Shown one piece after another: positions 11,604 through 23,434 of a DNA stretch of 64,000 bases. The DNA is from Corbicula japonica (lineage: Eukaryota; Mollusca; Bivalvia; Venerida; Cyrenidae): the NCBI GenBank assembly GCA_038501625.1, contig JAZAYU010000013.1:2046001-2110000 (forward strand). The letters run 5' to 3'. Made by a program: the position numbers and the translations under genes. The notes beneath the pieces were generated by a model. The model ran no database searches. It saw nothing but the letters and a program-made list of their open reading frames with translations, and had not been told where the DNA came from. The stretch's first letter is position 1; each line of letters opens with the position of its first letter.

Positions 11604-14600
11604 GTAACGTTATTTTTCATTTTCGAACAGACTTGGCATTTATTTTTTTATTTTATCAGACGTTGAAACATCGGTTGTTTTGAAAGATTAACATCTATGC
11701 TCACCATTCACCATTAATGATATAAACGAAGTTCGTGACTATACGCGTATTTTTGTTTTTAAAGAATATTGTGTATGAGCCTGCAAGATTCTACGTCAAA
11801 TGAATCTCCAATTTTATCGAACACAAGTACTTAAACTACTGCCCTATCCTCTTGTACTTTTTCGCGGTAACTTAATTTTTTCAACGCCGTAATTTACTGA
11901 AAAAGTTTAGTCGTTCGGTCTGAATATTTACTTACATTTTGTTACCGTGGACTCAAACGATCGGGATATAGCGTAGCTGTACTACATTTTAAATTTTAAA
12001 TGAGAAATTTTCCTGTGGTCGATAAAATGATACGTTTATTCGGATATTATCTGGATACCGGATACGGTTATCCGAATAGTGATTTAGGTATCCGTTCCCA
12101 TCCCTAATACGAACCCTTTCATACAAACAAGACACCGTATATCTCAAGTTACTTAAGATTTAAAAAATAAATTCTTAAAATGTTTTTGGCGAAACATTTT
12201 TAAAGGATGAAAAAGGAACTTTGAAAGCCACCGAACACGACAAATATCAAACTGTTGTCGGCTCGGTTTGGTTGTATATTAAAGTCCACGTCGACTAGCC
12301 CTGGGCTGACTTGAACTCAACACTTTCAAAAAAATATAAACTTTTTAATATCGTGCTTCACGGTTTTCGAGCAGCATAATTGAAAACAATACCGATTGAA
12401 TGTACGGGGCAAAGTTTTAGACGCATTATGTATAGGTTATAGTTTATTTGTAGGCTTGTATGAAAATTAAACGGTCAGGCCCAGCGCAGCCTCCAAATTA
12501 ACTATAACGTATATAATGTTCAAAATTATTTTTGGAACTGACTAAACAGTCGCCGCCTAAATTACCATATATTGACATGCAAAAAGTCAATAGTCAATTT
12601 GTAAGTAGTTTTGTCATTCAATCGCCCGTAAACATGTACTGAGAGAATATTTTAAAAAGTGTATTATGTAATTTCTTTATCTGAAAACAATATGTGAACA
12701 TAACTGACTCTCAGGGAAAAAAAAACAGTGTAGCAGTCTGTCCTTGGGTTGAGAAACAAGGGTTCATCTGTGGAAGTTCCATTTTACCCTTTTCTTAATA
12801 AATAATTCTTCTCAAGCTGGACAAATAGTTTATATCCGGCTCAACGGGCTCATCCGTGTAGTCTGAGCACGATCGACACTTTTCGCTGTTATATTTAATA
12901 GGTTATTTGTGACAGAAAAAGAGAAAGTGCAAATACTGATCAGATGACATTGATTTGAAGGGTGATCTGGATCTAAACTGGTCGCCTATGTGATAACAGA
13001 CGTACCTATATAAAAAGAAGGGTTAAGAAATTAAAGAAGATTATCATAAACCAAAAATATTTAAATGATTTTCTTTTCCTCAGACTTTCTAAGTCAAGTC
13101 TCCTTGAACACTGTAAGATCGTTAACGAACTATACATGTTTATCAATAAATGTTCGAACAATTTTATGGCGGAAATCGAGCTATAATAAACACATTTCAG
13201 ACGCACGACATTATCAGAATTAAGGTTCGAAATGTTTGAAAAATACTGCATTGCTATTGGCTCAAAAATAATTTCAACCATTATTTTCTTGTTATTGTTG
13301 TTTGTTCAGCCAAAGCTTGTAAGTAATAGGCGACATATTTTCACTCAGGTTTCAGATATATTCCATGATGTTTTTACATGTAAGATAAAGAAATCGCACG
13401 ATTCGCTTTCAAACATATTCTCATAAAACATTTGCACGAAAACAACTTTTAGTCTGATTTAGTTGATTTCATGTAAACCAATATACGCTAGTACGTGTGG
13501 CATCTGTTTTGTAAGCACGTCAAATATGAAAATATTGCAGGCTCGGTTTGATTGAGCACTTTAAAGCCCCAGACATAAACTTAAGTAAGAATATCGTGAC
13601 TATTGAAGAATCATATTGTCCATATAGACTCCAATATATAAACTCCCTAACAGAACACAAAAGATCCGATCTAATTCTTTCTTATAGTCGGGATTTTCAA
13701 TGATATTGTTAAATTATAGTTAACGAACTTTTAATATAATGGAGCAATATTTAGCACCGACGAAGAGACCACTTCATGCGCGATCTCGATTTCTGTGACG
13801 TTTCGTCAATCCTACTTTCGGTTTTAGTCGCGCGGACCAAATTTATTTTGGTAAATTAAAATTTTATAAGCCCGAACTAATGCTGCAAATTTGTGCCTAT
13901 AGTTCCAAATACATGTAATATTTCATACAAGAGCGGTTTAAATTGAAGTAATGCCGCTTTAAAGATTAAACATCATCATATAACACTGGTTAGTGTTCCT
14001 GTATAAAAAGCCAAATCCTCGATAGAGTTTCGAAACTAAAAATCTGTTGAGAAGTGAAACAACCGATCAATAAGGTACAGACGTTCTATCTATAAAGACT
14101 CATGTGTTATGTTTTATCTAAAACTTCAACTACCGGTAAACGGTAAACTTCCTCAATGGAGAAACTGTTTAAATAGACCCTGTGTCTTCGTTATGCGCCA
14201 CTATTTTCTATTATAATACGTCTCTGAGTTAACAAAAGCACTACATATTGATTTAGTAGTAGAAATATTACACAGTTTCGTCACGAGATCATTAAATTAA
14301 ATGATGTAGCATAAGAAAGCGGAAGTGAAAGTAGCTTACCTACCTTTCTAAATCAGCACGCTGCTTTAAACTTGAATACAGGAATAAATACATTCTTCGT
14401 CATTTTTTTTTATCTATTTTGTATCTAATGTTTGATCTAAGAGGATCTTTTTGGTGTACTGAACATGACAGACTCAGTTGTGCTGATCCCTCCATTGAGC
14501 GTGCATCAGCGCATTTCATAAACTCAAAATAAATGTGATCCATATCCAAAGGAACACGAGTTCATACAACACTGAATCTAAATAAACGGCGATTATTTAC

Positions 14601-14636
14601 GACCACTACCTTACCTTAAAACACGTTGTCTTACAG
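11604..14636 (+). other. Locus A intron 1, with repeat fragments
   Basis: Non-coding, with fragments of a dispersed repeat (words AACTTTGAAAGCC and CTCGGTTTG) near 12,205-12,310 and 13,515-13,580. An alternative signal-like frame at 13,232-13,318, followed by a strong GTAAGT donor, has the wrong phase for the next exon. Confidence 0.5.
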
Positions 14637-14886
14637 AATGTATGCATGCGGAAGCCGCCGACATCCTGGTACTTCTAGATGGCTCAGGAAGTGTAACTCC
14701 TACAGGCTTCCAGAGAGCTCTAGAGTTTGTGAACAACCTAGTGGATGCGTTCTCCATCGGACCGACAGACACACAGATGGCGCTTGTTGTGTTTTCAGGA
14801 ATACGTGGAGATTTAATGAATAACATATTTAACTTCAACACACTTTCTACTAAAGACGCTTTGAAGAATGCCGTTTCCTCCACTTG
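14637..14886 (+). pseudogene. Locus A VWA1 exon a (MIDAS half)
   Basis: Acceptor TTACAG and donor GTAAAC bound an open exon starting [25 protein letters not shown] is the metal-ion-dependent adhesion site (DxSxS). VVFSG marks the next VWA strand. It is 250 nt long against 238 in B and C, and ends in phase 2. Confidence 0.85.
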
Positions 14887-15734
14887 GTAAACACATGTCA
14901 TTTTAAGATGTTCAGTACTTTGTTGGGGAGACTGATGAAATAGTTTTACCTCAATAAGAAAACTCAACAATATATATAATTATATATAAAATGACCTCTA
15001 AATTTTCAACCCAATATAGACAACGTAATAAAATAGATAAATAATACAATACTTTAGTTTAAACTAATCGGCAGAATACCAAAACGTCATATTTGGAAAA
15101 ATGAGTTTAAGCGTTACCTTTTACATAATTCTATTTTACCAATTTTTCATGTTAAAAATATTTGTACGTTGTTAAACAATTTGTACTTTTTCCAAAACAA
15201 GCATGGTGACCTATGTTTTTCTTGAGTTATTTTAAAAGAATAATATTTTATATACATTTATGCAAATTTTGGGCGAAATTATTGGTCAGAAGATGGAATT
15301 TATAAAAATTTTTTACCTACAAACCAAAAAATCATTATCCATTTATCTTTTTTCGAAAAGAAAACAATTTATTTTGCAAGAGTTTTCCTTATTCGCAAAG
15401 GTATTCAATTTATTTAGTTTTAGAGTAAAATACAGGGTTTACGATGTTTGTGATTATTGAGATGTTCTTGTTTAACCGGGAGTTACTAATCCGCAAGGTT
15501 TATACTTCAAACTTAAAAGCTTAATACAATTTTAAAAACCCTGGTGACATATCATGTTTATTTCGTTCTTTTATATTAGTGAATACCCATTTACGATGAA
15601 AATTTTTATCAAAATCTATTTGTATGGGAAAAGTTGATAAACTGTAGCAATCGTTTTTAATATAAGTTTTACTGTAAATGTATAGTTTCGTTATGATTTT
15701 TGCTATAAGACTCAATCTGCTGCTTGTTTCAAAG
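14887..15734 (+). other. Locus A intron lacking the expected VWA1 middle exon
   Basis: B and C carry a 119-125 nt exon here encoding the strand ending in TDG. Reading all + frames of this interval shows no counterpart. Splicing a directly to c would shift frame and hit TGA within five codons. Confidence 0.75.
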
Positions 15735-15941
15735 GTGCCAGCTATGATATTACACCAAGTGTTAACTCTGCGAATTCTCTCAAGTCTCGTGGAGTGACGG
15801 TGTATACGGCAGGTGTCGGTGTGTACGTGAAAGAAGATGAACTCGAACAAGTGGCATCGAACCCCGATTACTATTTCAATGCTCGAGATTACAGCGTTCT
15901 GGACAGTATTAGAGGATCTCTGACAGTTTCAGCTTGCACTG
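15735..15941 (+). pseudogene. Locus A VWA1 exon c
   Basis: 207 nt, the same length as in B. It encodes the VWA C-terminal part, from ITPSVNSANSLKSRGVTVYT through TAGVG and the NPDYYF strand, ending SACT at a phase-1 GTCAGT donor. The exon itself is open. Confidence 0.85.
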
Positions 15942-16989
15942 GTCAGTACTTGGATTTGTTTCCAGTGTCAGCTTCACAATACCACGTTGAAGAATACTGA
16001 TAAACAACATCACACATTTTCATTAAAAAAGTCCAGTTCTAGATTAGCATCTTATGGGAATGTTGAAAAAGATGAAGAAAATAAGTTATAAAAGAATTTG
16101 ATTGCCGCAATATTTACTCAAACTTGAAAAAGAAGCTTCTTTTCTATACTATTTGTTAGAAACAACTTTTTATTCAATGAACGAACAATTTGATATTTTT
16201 GTTTTTGAATAACATTGGTTACATGTGGAAAAAAGTAAAAGGCATTGTTTTCTTACACATGGGTTAACATGGATTCTCCGTTTAATACAATAACGCTATT
16301 AGTGGGTATGACATAATTCTCAATGGCAAGTATGATAAAGCGACATAGAATCGTCTCAATAAGCATATGCGCATGGACAAAATGATGTCATTTATATCGG
16401 GGTACGTGGCATTTCTCACTAAAATCATTCAAAATCTTTTAATGCATTTCTTACCGTAACAAATAATCAAACAATTATATAATTAATGAACTTGCAGTTG
16501 CCTTGGAAACGTCAGAATAGCTCTCAGCTTACCAATTTAAAAAGTGGTTAACAATTTACACCATACCCATATAACGAAGAAACTATTTCCAAACCAGTAA
16601 CTTCGGTCTAGTTTTGTTTGTAAGGTTCATCTCCTAGGTGGTCGGAAAAATCCTTTGATACTAAGCTATAAGCCATATTTTGTGACTTACCTACCCCGAA
16701 GATATCCAGAAGAGCAACATTGTCATTTACAAGATGATGCACTACCTACCTCGATCGTATGTCAATCCATCTTTTGCCTGTGTTACCGTCATGTCGTAAA
16801 TTAGGGATTGTTCAATCAAAGCGAGAATAACTGATGAAGCTGGCAAAAAATGCAAGGTGTGAAAAAAAATCTTTCTTTATTCCCATTTAGTATCCTTTTG
16901 ATATTTTAAACTAAGCAAATCTAAAATTGTCTCTAGTTTCAAGTAATTTTTAAGACTTTAGTCTATGTAACTTTATTGTTGTTTTATAG

Positions 16990-17095
16990 ATATAAAATGG
17001 TTGCGTGTGCTTTAACGAAGGAAACTGTTCTATCGGCAACCTGGGCACAAAATGTGACTGTCCTGCCATTTACACAGGATTTTACTGCGAAAAAC
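16990..17095 (+). pseudogene. Locus A EGF exon a with +1 frameshift
   Basis: Follows a TATAG acceptor and ends at a GTAAGT donor. It encodes six cysteines (CVCFNEG...C...CDC...YC). The exon is 106 nt where B and C have 105; the extra base lies in the A-run 16,994-16,997. Read from the expected phase, the frame reaches TAA after seven codons. Confidence 0.75.
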
Positions 17096-17421
17096 GTAAG
17101 TTACTAGCATTAATATCAACTCACTTATATGGCAAAATATATTTTTCGTCAGAGGTGCTGTTTATGACGGAAAACGACTTTTTTACATTTAGGTCAATAG
17201 TGTTTTGAAATATATGTTCCTGAAAAACATATTGAAAATGAGAACAAACTTTTTTTTACAAATTATCATATATGATTTCATTATCAGCAATTAATTTCTG
17301 GTCCAAAAGTTCATTATTTCAAAGAATAGAATCTTAAAGCAACTTGAACAAAATTGTTATCGTTCGAAAATATTCGTTATATCTATGAAAATATGAAAAC
17401 ATTAAAAAACCTCGAAATCCC

Positions 17422-17526
17422 CCGATTGTTCCAGCAGTCACTGTAATAATGGAAGCTGTCTTGACGGAATTAACTCCTTCTTCTGCCTGTGTCATCCAGG
17501 TTTCACAGGGACTATCTGTGATATAG
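17422..17526 (+). pseudogene. Locus A EGF exon b, acceptor lost
   Basis: The frame from [12 protein letters not shown] to TICDIG is a complete EGF. If it starts where C starts it is 105 nt, exactly as in C. The two bases before it are CC rather than AG, and no upstream AG is close. The nearest AG (17,433-17,434) would remove the first cysteine and shift frame. Confidence 0.65.
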
Positions 17527-17544
17527 GTATGATGAACCGCATTT

Positions 17545-17692
<148 letters not shown>

Positions 17693-17770
17693 TGGCAACT
17701 CTTACAATTTGTTTCCTGATAGAGTTTAGAGAAAACAGATTTCTTCTTAAACTTTGCATCTTTACTTCAG

Positions 17771-17884
17771 ATATTAACGAATGTGCCTCGAACCCTTGCA
17801 AGAATGGCGGAAGCTGTACAGACCTGGTCAACGCCTTCAGCTGCCAGTGTGCACCTGGATATACAGGCACTGTCTGTGATGAAG
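17771..17884 (+). pseudogene. Locus A EGF exon c (calcium-binding EGF)
   Basis: ACTTCAG acceptor, GTAAGT donor, phase 1-1. It begins [16 protein letters not shown], the calcium-binding EGF signature, followed by the consensus N/D-aF-C spacing and the final [10 protein letters not shown]. The exon is intact. Confidence 0.85.
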
Positions 17885-19307
17885 GTAAGTCACGAAGTTA
17901 ATAAATATGCTTATTGTTGTAACACAGATGTCTTATAGGTCACAGTATATTTGTATTAACATTATACTCCATAAGCACACATGCAGATATTCGTAATTCT
18001 GTCTATGCCAATTTTATTTTAAAAATCGCTCTTTATAAGCTTCTGTAACAAAGTGTTTGTAAACGAAAATTACTAGTATAAGAAAACCAAAGTCTGCACA
18101 TACAACCAGTAGAGAAATAAGAATAAAAAGAACACGTTTAGTATTCAAACCAATTTCAATAAACATGATAAAACGACACAAAATGAGAATCAGCTGGATT
18201 ATAACTTCAAAACGGCCAGTGGGAAATTACTATTTGTCATAATGTTTTATCATAATAAACTTACTTAACATGATGATTCAGTTGCAAAACAACTTTTAAA
18301 TAAATAATATGAATAAAATATTGGGCCAAGTAAATTAACAGTAAGCATTTACTGCCAAACATGTTGAGACATACATGTTTGTTCACCTCGTGACACATTT
18401 AACAGACCACACTGATATTCTGAAAAAAAACACAACAACAACAAAACAACAACAACAAAATATTCCTCTACAAATATTTGAACAATTAAAACTTAAATTT
18501 TTGTTAAATGCAATATATTTTTGTGAAAAGTATAAAGATGCTGCGTTCGTAATTCAAAATCGTAAACAGCAGCCGTGAAACTGATTTCTTGTAATACTCC
18601 TCATTCGCTTTTGCTGCAACGCCTTTGCTGCAATGCCGAACACATCTTTATAAGTAACCACGACACAATTATTTCGCAACATTCTGAGTCAACATGCTTC
18701 ATTTCGTTATATAGAACGCTACTGTGCATCATTCAAAAACGAATGAAATGAGCACGATTCAGATTAGCAAAAAAGGATACTCTGTAACACAATCAAAACA
18801 GTTCTACAGTCAAACTATAGAAGATGCATTTACTACCGGCACATTCCTGAATGTTATAACGGTTTAAACCAGTTATATCTTGAATAAACATCTTTTTAAG
18901 GCGGCTTAGGCAGTAATATGCATTTCCAATACTGCCCATGAATATGCTCAATCAAACCGAACCTGCAACATTTTTAATATTGTTTGTGGTGTTCGGTGGC
19001 TTTCATAGTCCTTTCCGTCAATTTAAATATCACAGAAGCTTTATTTGTGCCGTGTGGCGGCTGTAAAAAGTTTCCCTGTACATTCAATCAGTACTGTTAT
19101 CATTTACCATCTTTGAAGGACGTTGAGCACGGTACACGTATTTGTGTAAATATTGAGTGGCGCTCAACCCGGGGCTAGGCGGCATGGATAGAAATATGCA
19201 TTTCTATTACTGCCCAGGAACAGGCTCAATCATCTGTACTCTAACCTTTTCGCATGTATGAAAGAAAACAACGATGATACCACAAAAATCCCAATTATTT
19301 GTTTCAG
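17885..19307 (+). other. Locus A intron with dispersed repeat copy
   Basis: Non-coding. 18,898-19,015 and 19,139-19,236 are minus-orientation pieces of the repeat also seen at 20,715-20,870 (shared words GAACTTTGAAAGCC, GGCGGC..AGGC and AATATTGAGTGGCGC). Confidence 0.55.
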
Positions 19308-19421
19308 ATATAGATGAATGCTTGAGTGGCCCTTGTGAAAATGGAGGCACTTGCAAAGACTGGGTTAATGCATTCTCGTGTGATTGTCCTCCTCGATACT
19401 ATGGAACATACTGTGAGACTG
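19308..19421 (+). pseudogene. Locus A EGF exon d (calcium-binding EGF)
   Basis: GTTTCAG acceptor, GTAGGT donor, phase 1-1, 114 nt. It begins [16 protein letters not shown] and ends YGTYCET, with six cysteines in EGF spacing and no lesion. Confidence 0.85.
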
Positions 19422-19644
19422 GTAGGTGCTGTATGTTGGCTTGACCTAAACGTGTAGGTGCTGTAACATTTGTGTACTTTGATTTGACTGAAACTGCTAG
19501 GATCGATAGTCGAAACGAACTCGGTTCACGGCATAAATACATTTCACTATAGTATCCTGCGAAATTGGGAAGTATTTGTTATATTGTTAAGTGTACCAAT
19601 TTTCTTCGGGAAAATTTACAGAAAACAACTTGTCATGATGATTA

Positions 19645-19753
19645 CTATTAAAGGTGAAATATGCATATCAGAAATTGGCACATTCAGAAAACACAGCCTC
19701 CCCACACAGTCAAGAAGAAGAAGAAGAAGAAGGAGAAGAAGAAGAAGAAAAAA

Positions 19754-19821
<68 letters not shown>

Positions 19822-19846
19822 GGAGACAGAGGGACAAATAGACAGA

Positions 19847-19913
<67 letters not shown>

Positions 19914-20035
19914 TATGGTTAATGAAATGATCAGTTTCAAAAAAGACACCACAAACAATTAACAAAAATGAGAACCCGAGGGGTTACCGCCTTGATACGG
20001 TCAGTGACAAATCAAATTGCCACTGGGGGTTTTAT
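19645..20035. repeat. Dispersed element carrying GAA, CAGA and GA microsatellites (copy 1)
   Basis: The flanks GAAATATGCATATCAG and AGAAAACACAGCCTCCCCAC, and the right part ACACCACAA.CAATTAACAA followed by GGTTACCGCCTTG and AATTGCCACTGGGGG, recur at 47,180-47,470. The core is GAA triplets, then CAGA quadruplets, then a long GA run. Charged-repeat frames on either strand are artefacts. Confidence 0.8.
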
Positions 20036-20605
20036 GTTAATTTTCAAAGCTCTACATTGAAAGGTTACTGAGAAAAATTTAATGAAAAAGCTTAGAAACA
20101 ACTTAATGAAATGTTGAACCCCGGCTGTCCGCCCGCCCGATCATCGACATACCCCAATCGAATAACCATGGTTTTCCAATAAAATATTGATTAATAAGAA
20201 AAACTGCATTCTGAAAACACAGCATCCATAGCTTAAAAATAAAGTAAGAAGAAAGAATGCATTAAGACAAAATTAGGAAAACAGGAGTATAAAAATGCAT
20301 ACATCTCGCGTTTTTAACGAAATAAATTGTTGAAAACGAATCTCTCTGAACAATTTTCCACATCAGTTGGGATTTCTTGTCATATCATTCATTATTATAG
20401 AGTGCTCTAGATTTTGATTTAAAAGTACCAGTTCTACTAAGTTCCACAACCTCACTGACCTGAACTATTTATATTATCTATTATTTCGCGGCAACATATT
20501 TTTTTTATTTCACAAAGCAGACTGAGTTGTCTTTCGATAACTTATATTTGATACCAATGTCTCCAGATCGTTAAAATAAGAATCATATCTAAATAGATTT
20601 CTATA

Positions 20606-21480
20606 CTGAATGCCAATGAAAACGCAACACTTTACTTTTCGGAGTATTTTTGATGTGTGGAAAAGTTTAATAAATTCGCAGAAATAGATGTTTTAAAATG
20701 AAAAAAAGATGAAAAAGGAACTTTGAAAGCCGCCAAACATGACAAATATGAAACTATTGCAGTCTCTGTTTGACTGGGCCTGTTCATGGGCATTAATGGA
20801 AATGCATATTATTGCCCACGCCGCCTAGTCAAGGTTGAGCGCAACTCAATATTTACACCAATAAACAGTACAATGTTGATCCATTCAAAACGATGGTATG
20901 CATATAGTGGTGAACATGGAACCTTCAATGCGGTATTTTCAGATTAATATCATTCCTTGTTCAGCGGCGTATGGTCCCTAGATAAAAAAATGGGTTTGCC
21001 CTAAACGAGAAAACAATGGGCGGAACTAAACAAATAGAATTTGACAGGGGATGTCGTTGGGCCTTGCGAGTAATTGTCGACGTCGAACAATGCATTCGAC
21101 AAGCGATTTCACGTCGAGACACACGTCCTTGGATCATGCCCAAAACCTCATGTCGCTGGTTGTCTAAAAGTCTTGGCATTGTTACATTTGTATAGAGTAA
21201 AACTAAAAAACTGAAGATGGGATTTGTGTAGCCGTTAGTAAAGGTTTACAAATGGACTTGTTTTGAGGTTATTTATGCATGTCTACATGCCAAAACGAAA
21301 CTTTCGTGCGTTTGTACGGGTTTACTCTAGGAGAAAATGTTTAAAAATCAGTGGACAATAAATGTATCGATTTGTTACTTTTTGATTTTAAAACACATAT
21401 ACCTTTGGCAAGTTATTTAACTTTTACACACATCAAAAATATTCAAAAAAATAAAGTGTTGCGTTTTCATTGGCACTCAG
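20606..21480. mobile_element. Tc1/mariner-type transposon, internally rearranged
   Basis: Near-identical ~31 bp inverted ends (CTGAATGCCAATGAAAACGC at the left, its near-exact complement at the right) are flanked by TA on both sides, the Tc1/mariner target duplication. The minus strand at about 21,060-21,179 encodes a transposase N-terminus with a helix-turn-helix (MPRLLDNQRHEVLGMIQGRV, then IACRMHCSTSTITR). The rest of the transposase is gone, and another dispersed repeat (about 20,715-20,870) sits inside. Located in an intron of locus A. Confidence 0.75.
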
Positions 21481-21539
21481 TATATATGATTTATACACAT
21501 TTGGTTCTAAATTGTTTTGATTCAGGTATATTCTTTCAG

Positions 21540-21975
21540 GCATATGTCAACCCTCGGTTGCCGATCTAGTATTAATATTGGACTCGTCCCTCAGTCAAAC
21601 CGAGCAGAACTTCAACAAGCAACTTGAGTTTATCGACAAGTTCATTGGTCATATTGTTATAGGAGAAAATGACTTCCAAGTAGCGGTGGTCACATTTTTT
21701 TACAACTGCTAAAATTGAGTTCTTCCTGGAAGAGTACAGGGATAATGTGACACTAAGAGAAGCAGTGAGAAATATCACATTTAAACCAGGGGCGACGTAT
21801 ACCCATAAAGGACTTATTGAAGCAAAACAAGTGTTTCAGAATCATACACGTCCCTACGGAAAAACCGCCAAAAGATATGCTTTTGTGTTGACCGATGGAA
21901 TGTCAAACGACAGAGAGAAAACAAAGTCAGCGGCTAATGAACTTCGAGGAATTGTCAACAAAGTTCTAGCAATAG
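21540..21975 (+). pseudogene. Locus A VWA2 exon a with +1 frameshift
   Basis: TTTCAG acceptor and GTATTT donor. Encodes a VWA with MIDAS DSSLS and a later [10 protein letters not shown] strand. A run of seven T at 21,695-21,701, where six keep frame, brings in TAA two codons later. It is 436 nt long against 441 in C, meaning two codons fewer plus the extra base. Confidence 0.8.
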
Positions 21976-22207
21976 GTATTTTAATAGATGATTATAACTA
22001 GATGGGGAACGAAAGAAACCTATGTAATTACTGACATATCTTATGTACGCAATAAAATGTCTAAATAACATAGCAAAACTGAAACGCCTAATCTACGGCA
22101 TGCAGTTTCATGTCGACAAAAGAAATGATAAAATAAGGTCAAAATCGAAAGAAAGAAGAGAAATCTCTACAAATTATTCTATTGTTTTATTGTTCTCTTT
22201 TCTGCAG

Positions 22208-22351
22208 GCATAGGATCGGAAGTTTCGCACAAAGAGCTGTTGAAGATTGCCTCTATAGATTTACAGAATAACAGAAAATACGTTTATTCAGTGGACAATT
22301 TCAACGCTCTGTACACAGTGGTCAAGGACCTTGTTAAAATTACATGCGAAG
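22208..22351 (+). pseudogene. Locus A VWA2 exon b
   Basis: 144 nt, the same as C, phase 1-1, TGCAG acceptor. It begins GIGSEVSHKELLKIAS and ends VKITCE. No lesion is seen inside it. Confidence 0.85.
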
Positions 22352-22586
22352 GTTAGCTATTTGGTTGTTTCGCTTAAATGTTAAGATGTCGTTTTAATAT
22401 TATTTTGATATACACAAGTATAGTTAAGCAATATTTTCGACTGATATATTAACTGCTTCTGCTGCAACGAAAAATGATTAAAAGAAATTTCTTCGGACGT
22501 TTAATTAAAATGTAGCCGACATACTCATGATACTCGCGAATAATATTCCACACATTGTATCACATGTTTATTGTGCTTTGCTTCAG

Positions 22587-23216
22587 AATGTGTGTGGACA
22601 ACCTCATCAGACATACTGTTTGTGCTAGAAACGTCACCGTCACTTCATGTCCAAGACTTTCAGATGGGTTTAGATGCAATGACCTACCTGATACACAAAA
22701 CAACCCAAATGGAAACCGTCAACAGCACTGTTCGAGTTGGATTGTTAACCTATGGTGGAGAATTTATCCTCAGAAGATCTTTGAATGCTACATAAACCAA
22801 GGAGATATTTTTATCTTCATTACAAATGCTTACCCAGCCATTGGGAGTGTGCAACAGGAACGATGAGGATTGTATTACATCGGATCTTGGCAGAGCGTTA
22901 CAATATTCAAGGGTTGAAGCCTTTGGTGAGGCATCCGAGTCATCGAATGAAACTCGGCAAAATGGAATTTTTGCTGACAGATGGAAACCAGAATATCAAT
23001 GGTCACGTAAAAGAAGTGTTACAAAAATTAGAAACTGACAATATATCTTTATATCCAGTAGCACTAGGTCAGAAAGCGGACATCAGTAGTCTACAGAAAA
23101 TTGTTGGGGACCCTGCCCTTGTGTTTTTACTATATGATAAATACACATTAGGCGTCCTTGATGCACTTACAACCGAGTTCTTTTCTAGTTCATGCAAACT
23201 GTCGAATGATTTTTAA
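22587..23216 (+). pseudogene. Locus A VWA3 terminal exon with nonsense codon and frameshift
   Basis: CTTCAG acceptor. It starts [19 protein letters not shown], so the MIDAS Asp of C (DTSPS) is Glu at 22,628-22,630. TAA at 22,793-22,795 replaces a GAA in C. One extra A near 22,959-22,962 then shifts frame. The remainder is recovered in the next frame through FLLTDGN and EFFSSSCKLSNDF to TAA at 23,214-23,216. Confidence 0.85.
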
Positions 23217-23428
23217 GAACAAACACTGAAATATCAGCGTAAGAGCTATATACATTATAGAGGTCAAGAAGCCAAAAGAGATTTATTTTTCACTTATGAA
23301 GTATTTGCTTTATTGCTATATTTGCTTTATAAAGCTGGAGTTTATTACTTTTTATTTACCTTAGTTGGAAAATGGATATATATATGTAATTAATAATTTG
23401 TACAGATTTCGCGATGTGTTTTTAAATC

Positions 23429-23434
23429 AATAAA
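23429..23434 (+). promoter_or_regulatory. Candidate polyadenylation signal, locus A
   Basis: AATAAA about 210 nt after the terminal stop. A copy of a dispersed repeat begins immediately after it, so the assignment is weak. Confidence 0.35.

Noticed and set aside
13232..13318. Alternative signal-peptide exon for locus A
   Set aside because: It has a hydrophobic core and a strong GTAAGT donor but ends in phase 0, while the next exon needs phase 1. The exon at 11,525 matches locus C better.
19584..19965. Arg/Glu- and Ser/Leu-rich frames on both strands
   Set aside because: Translation of GAA, CAGA and GA microsatellites; the same happens at 47,186-47,389.
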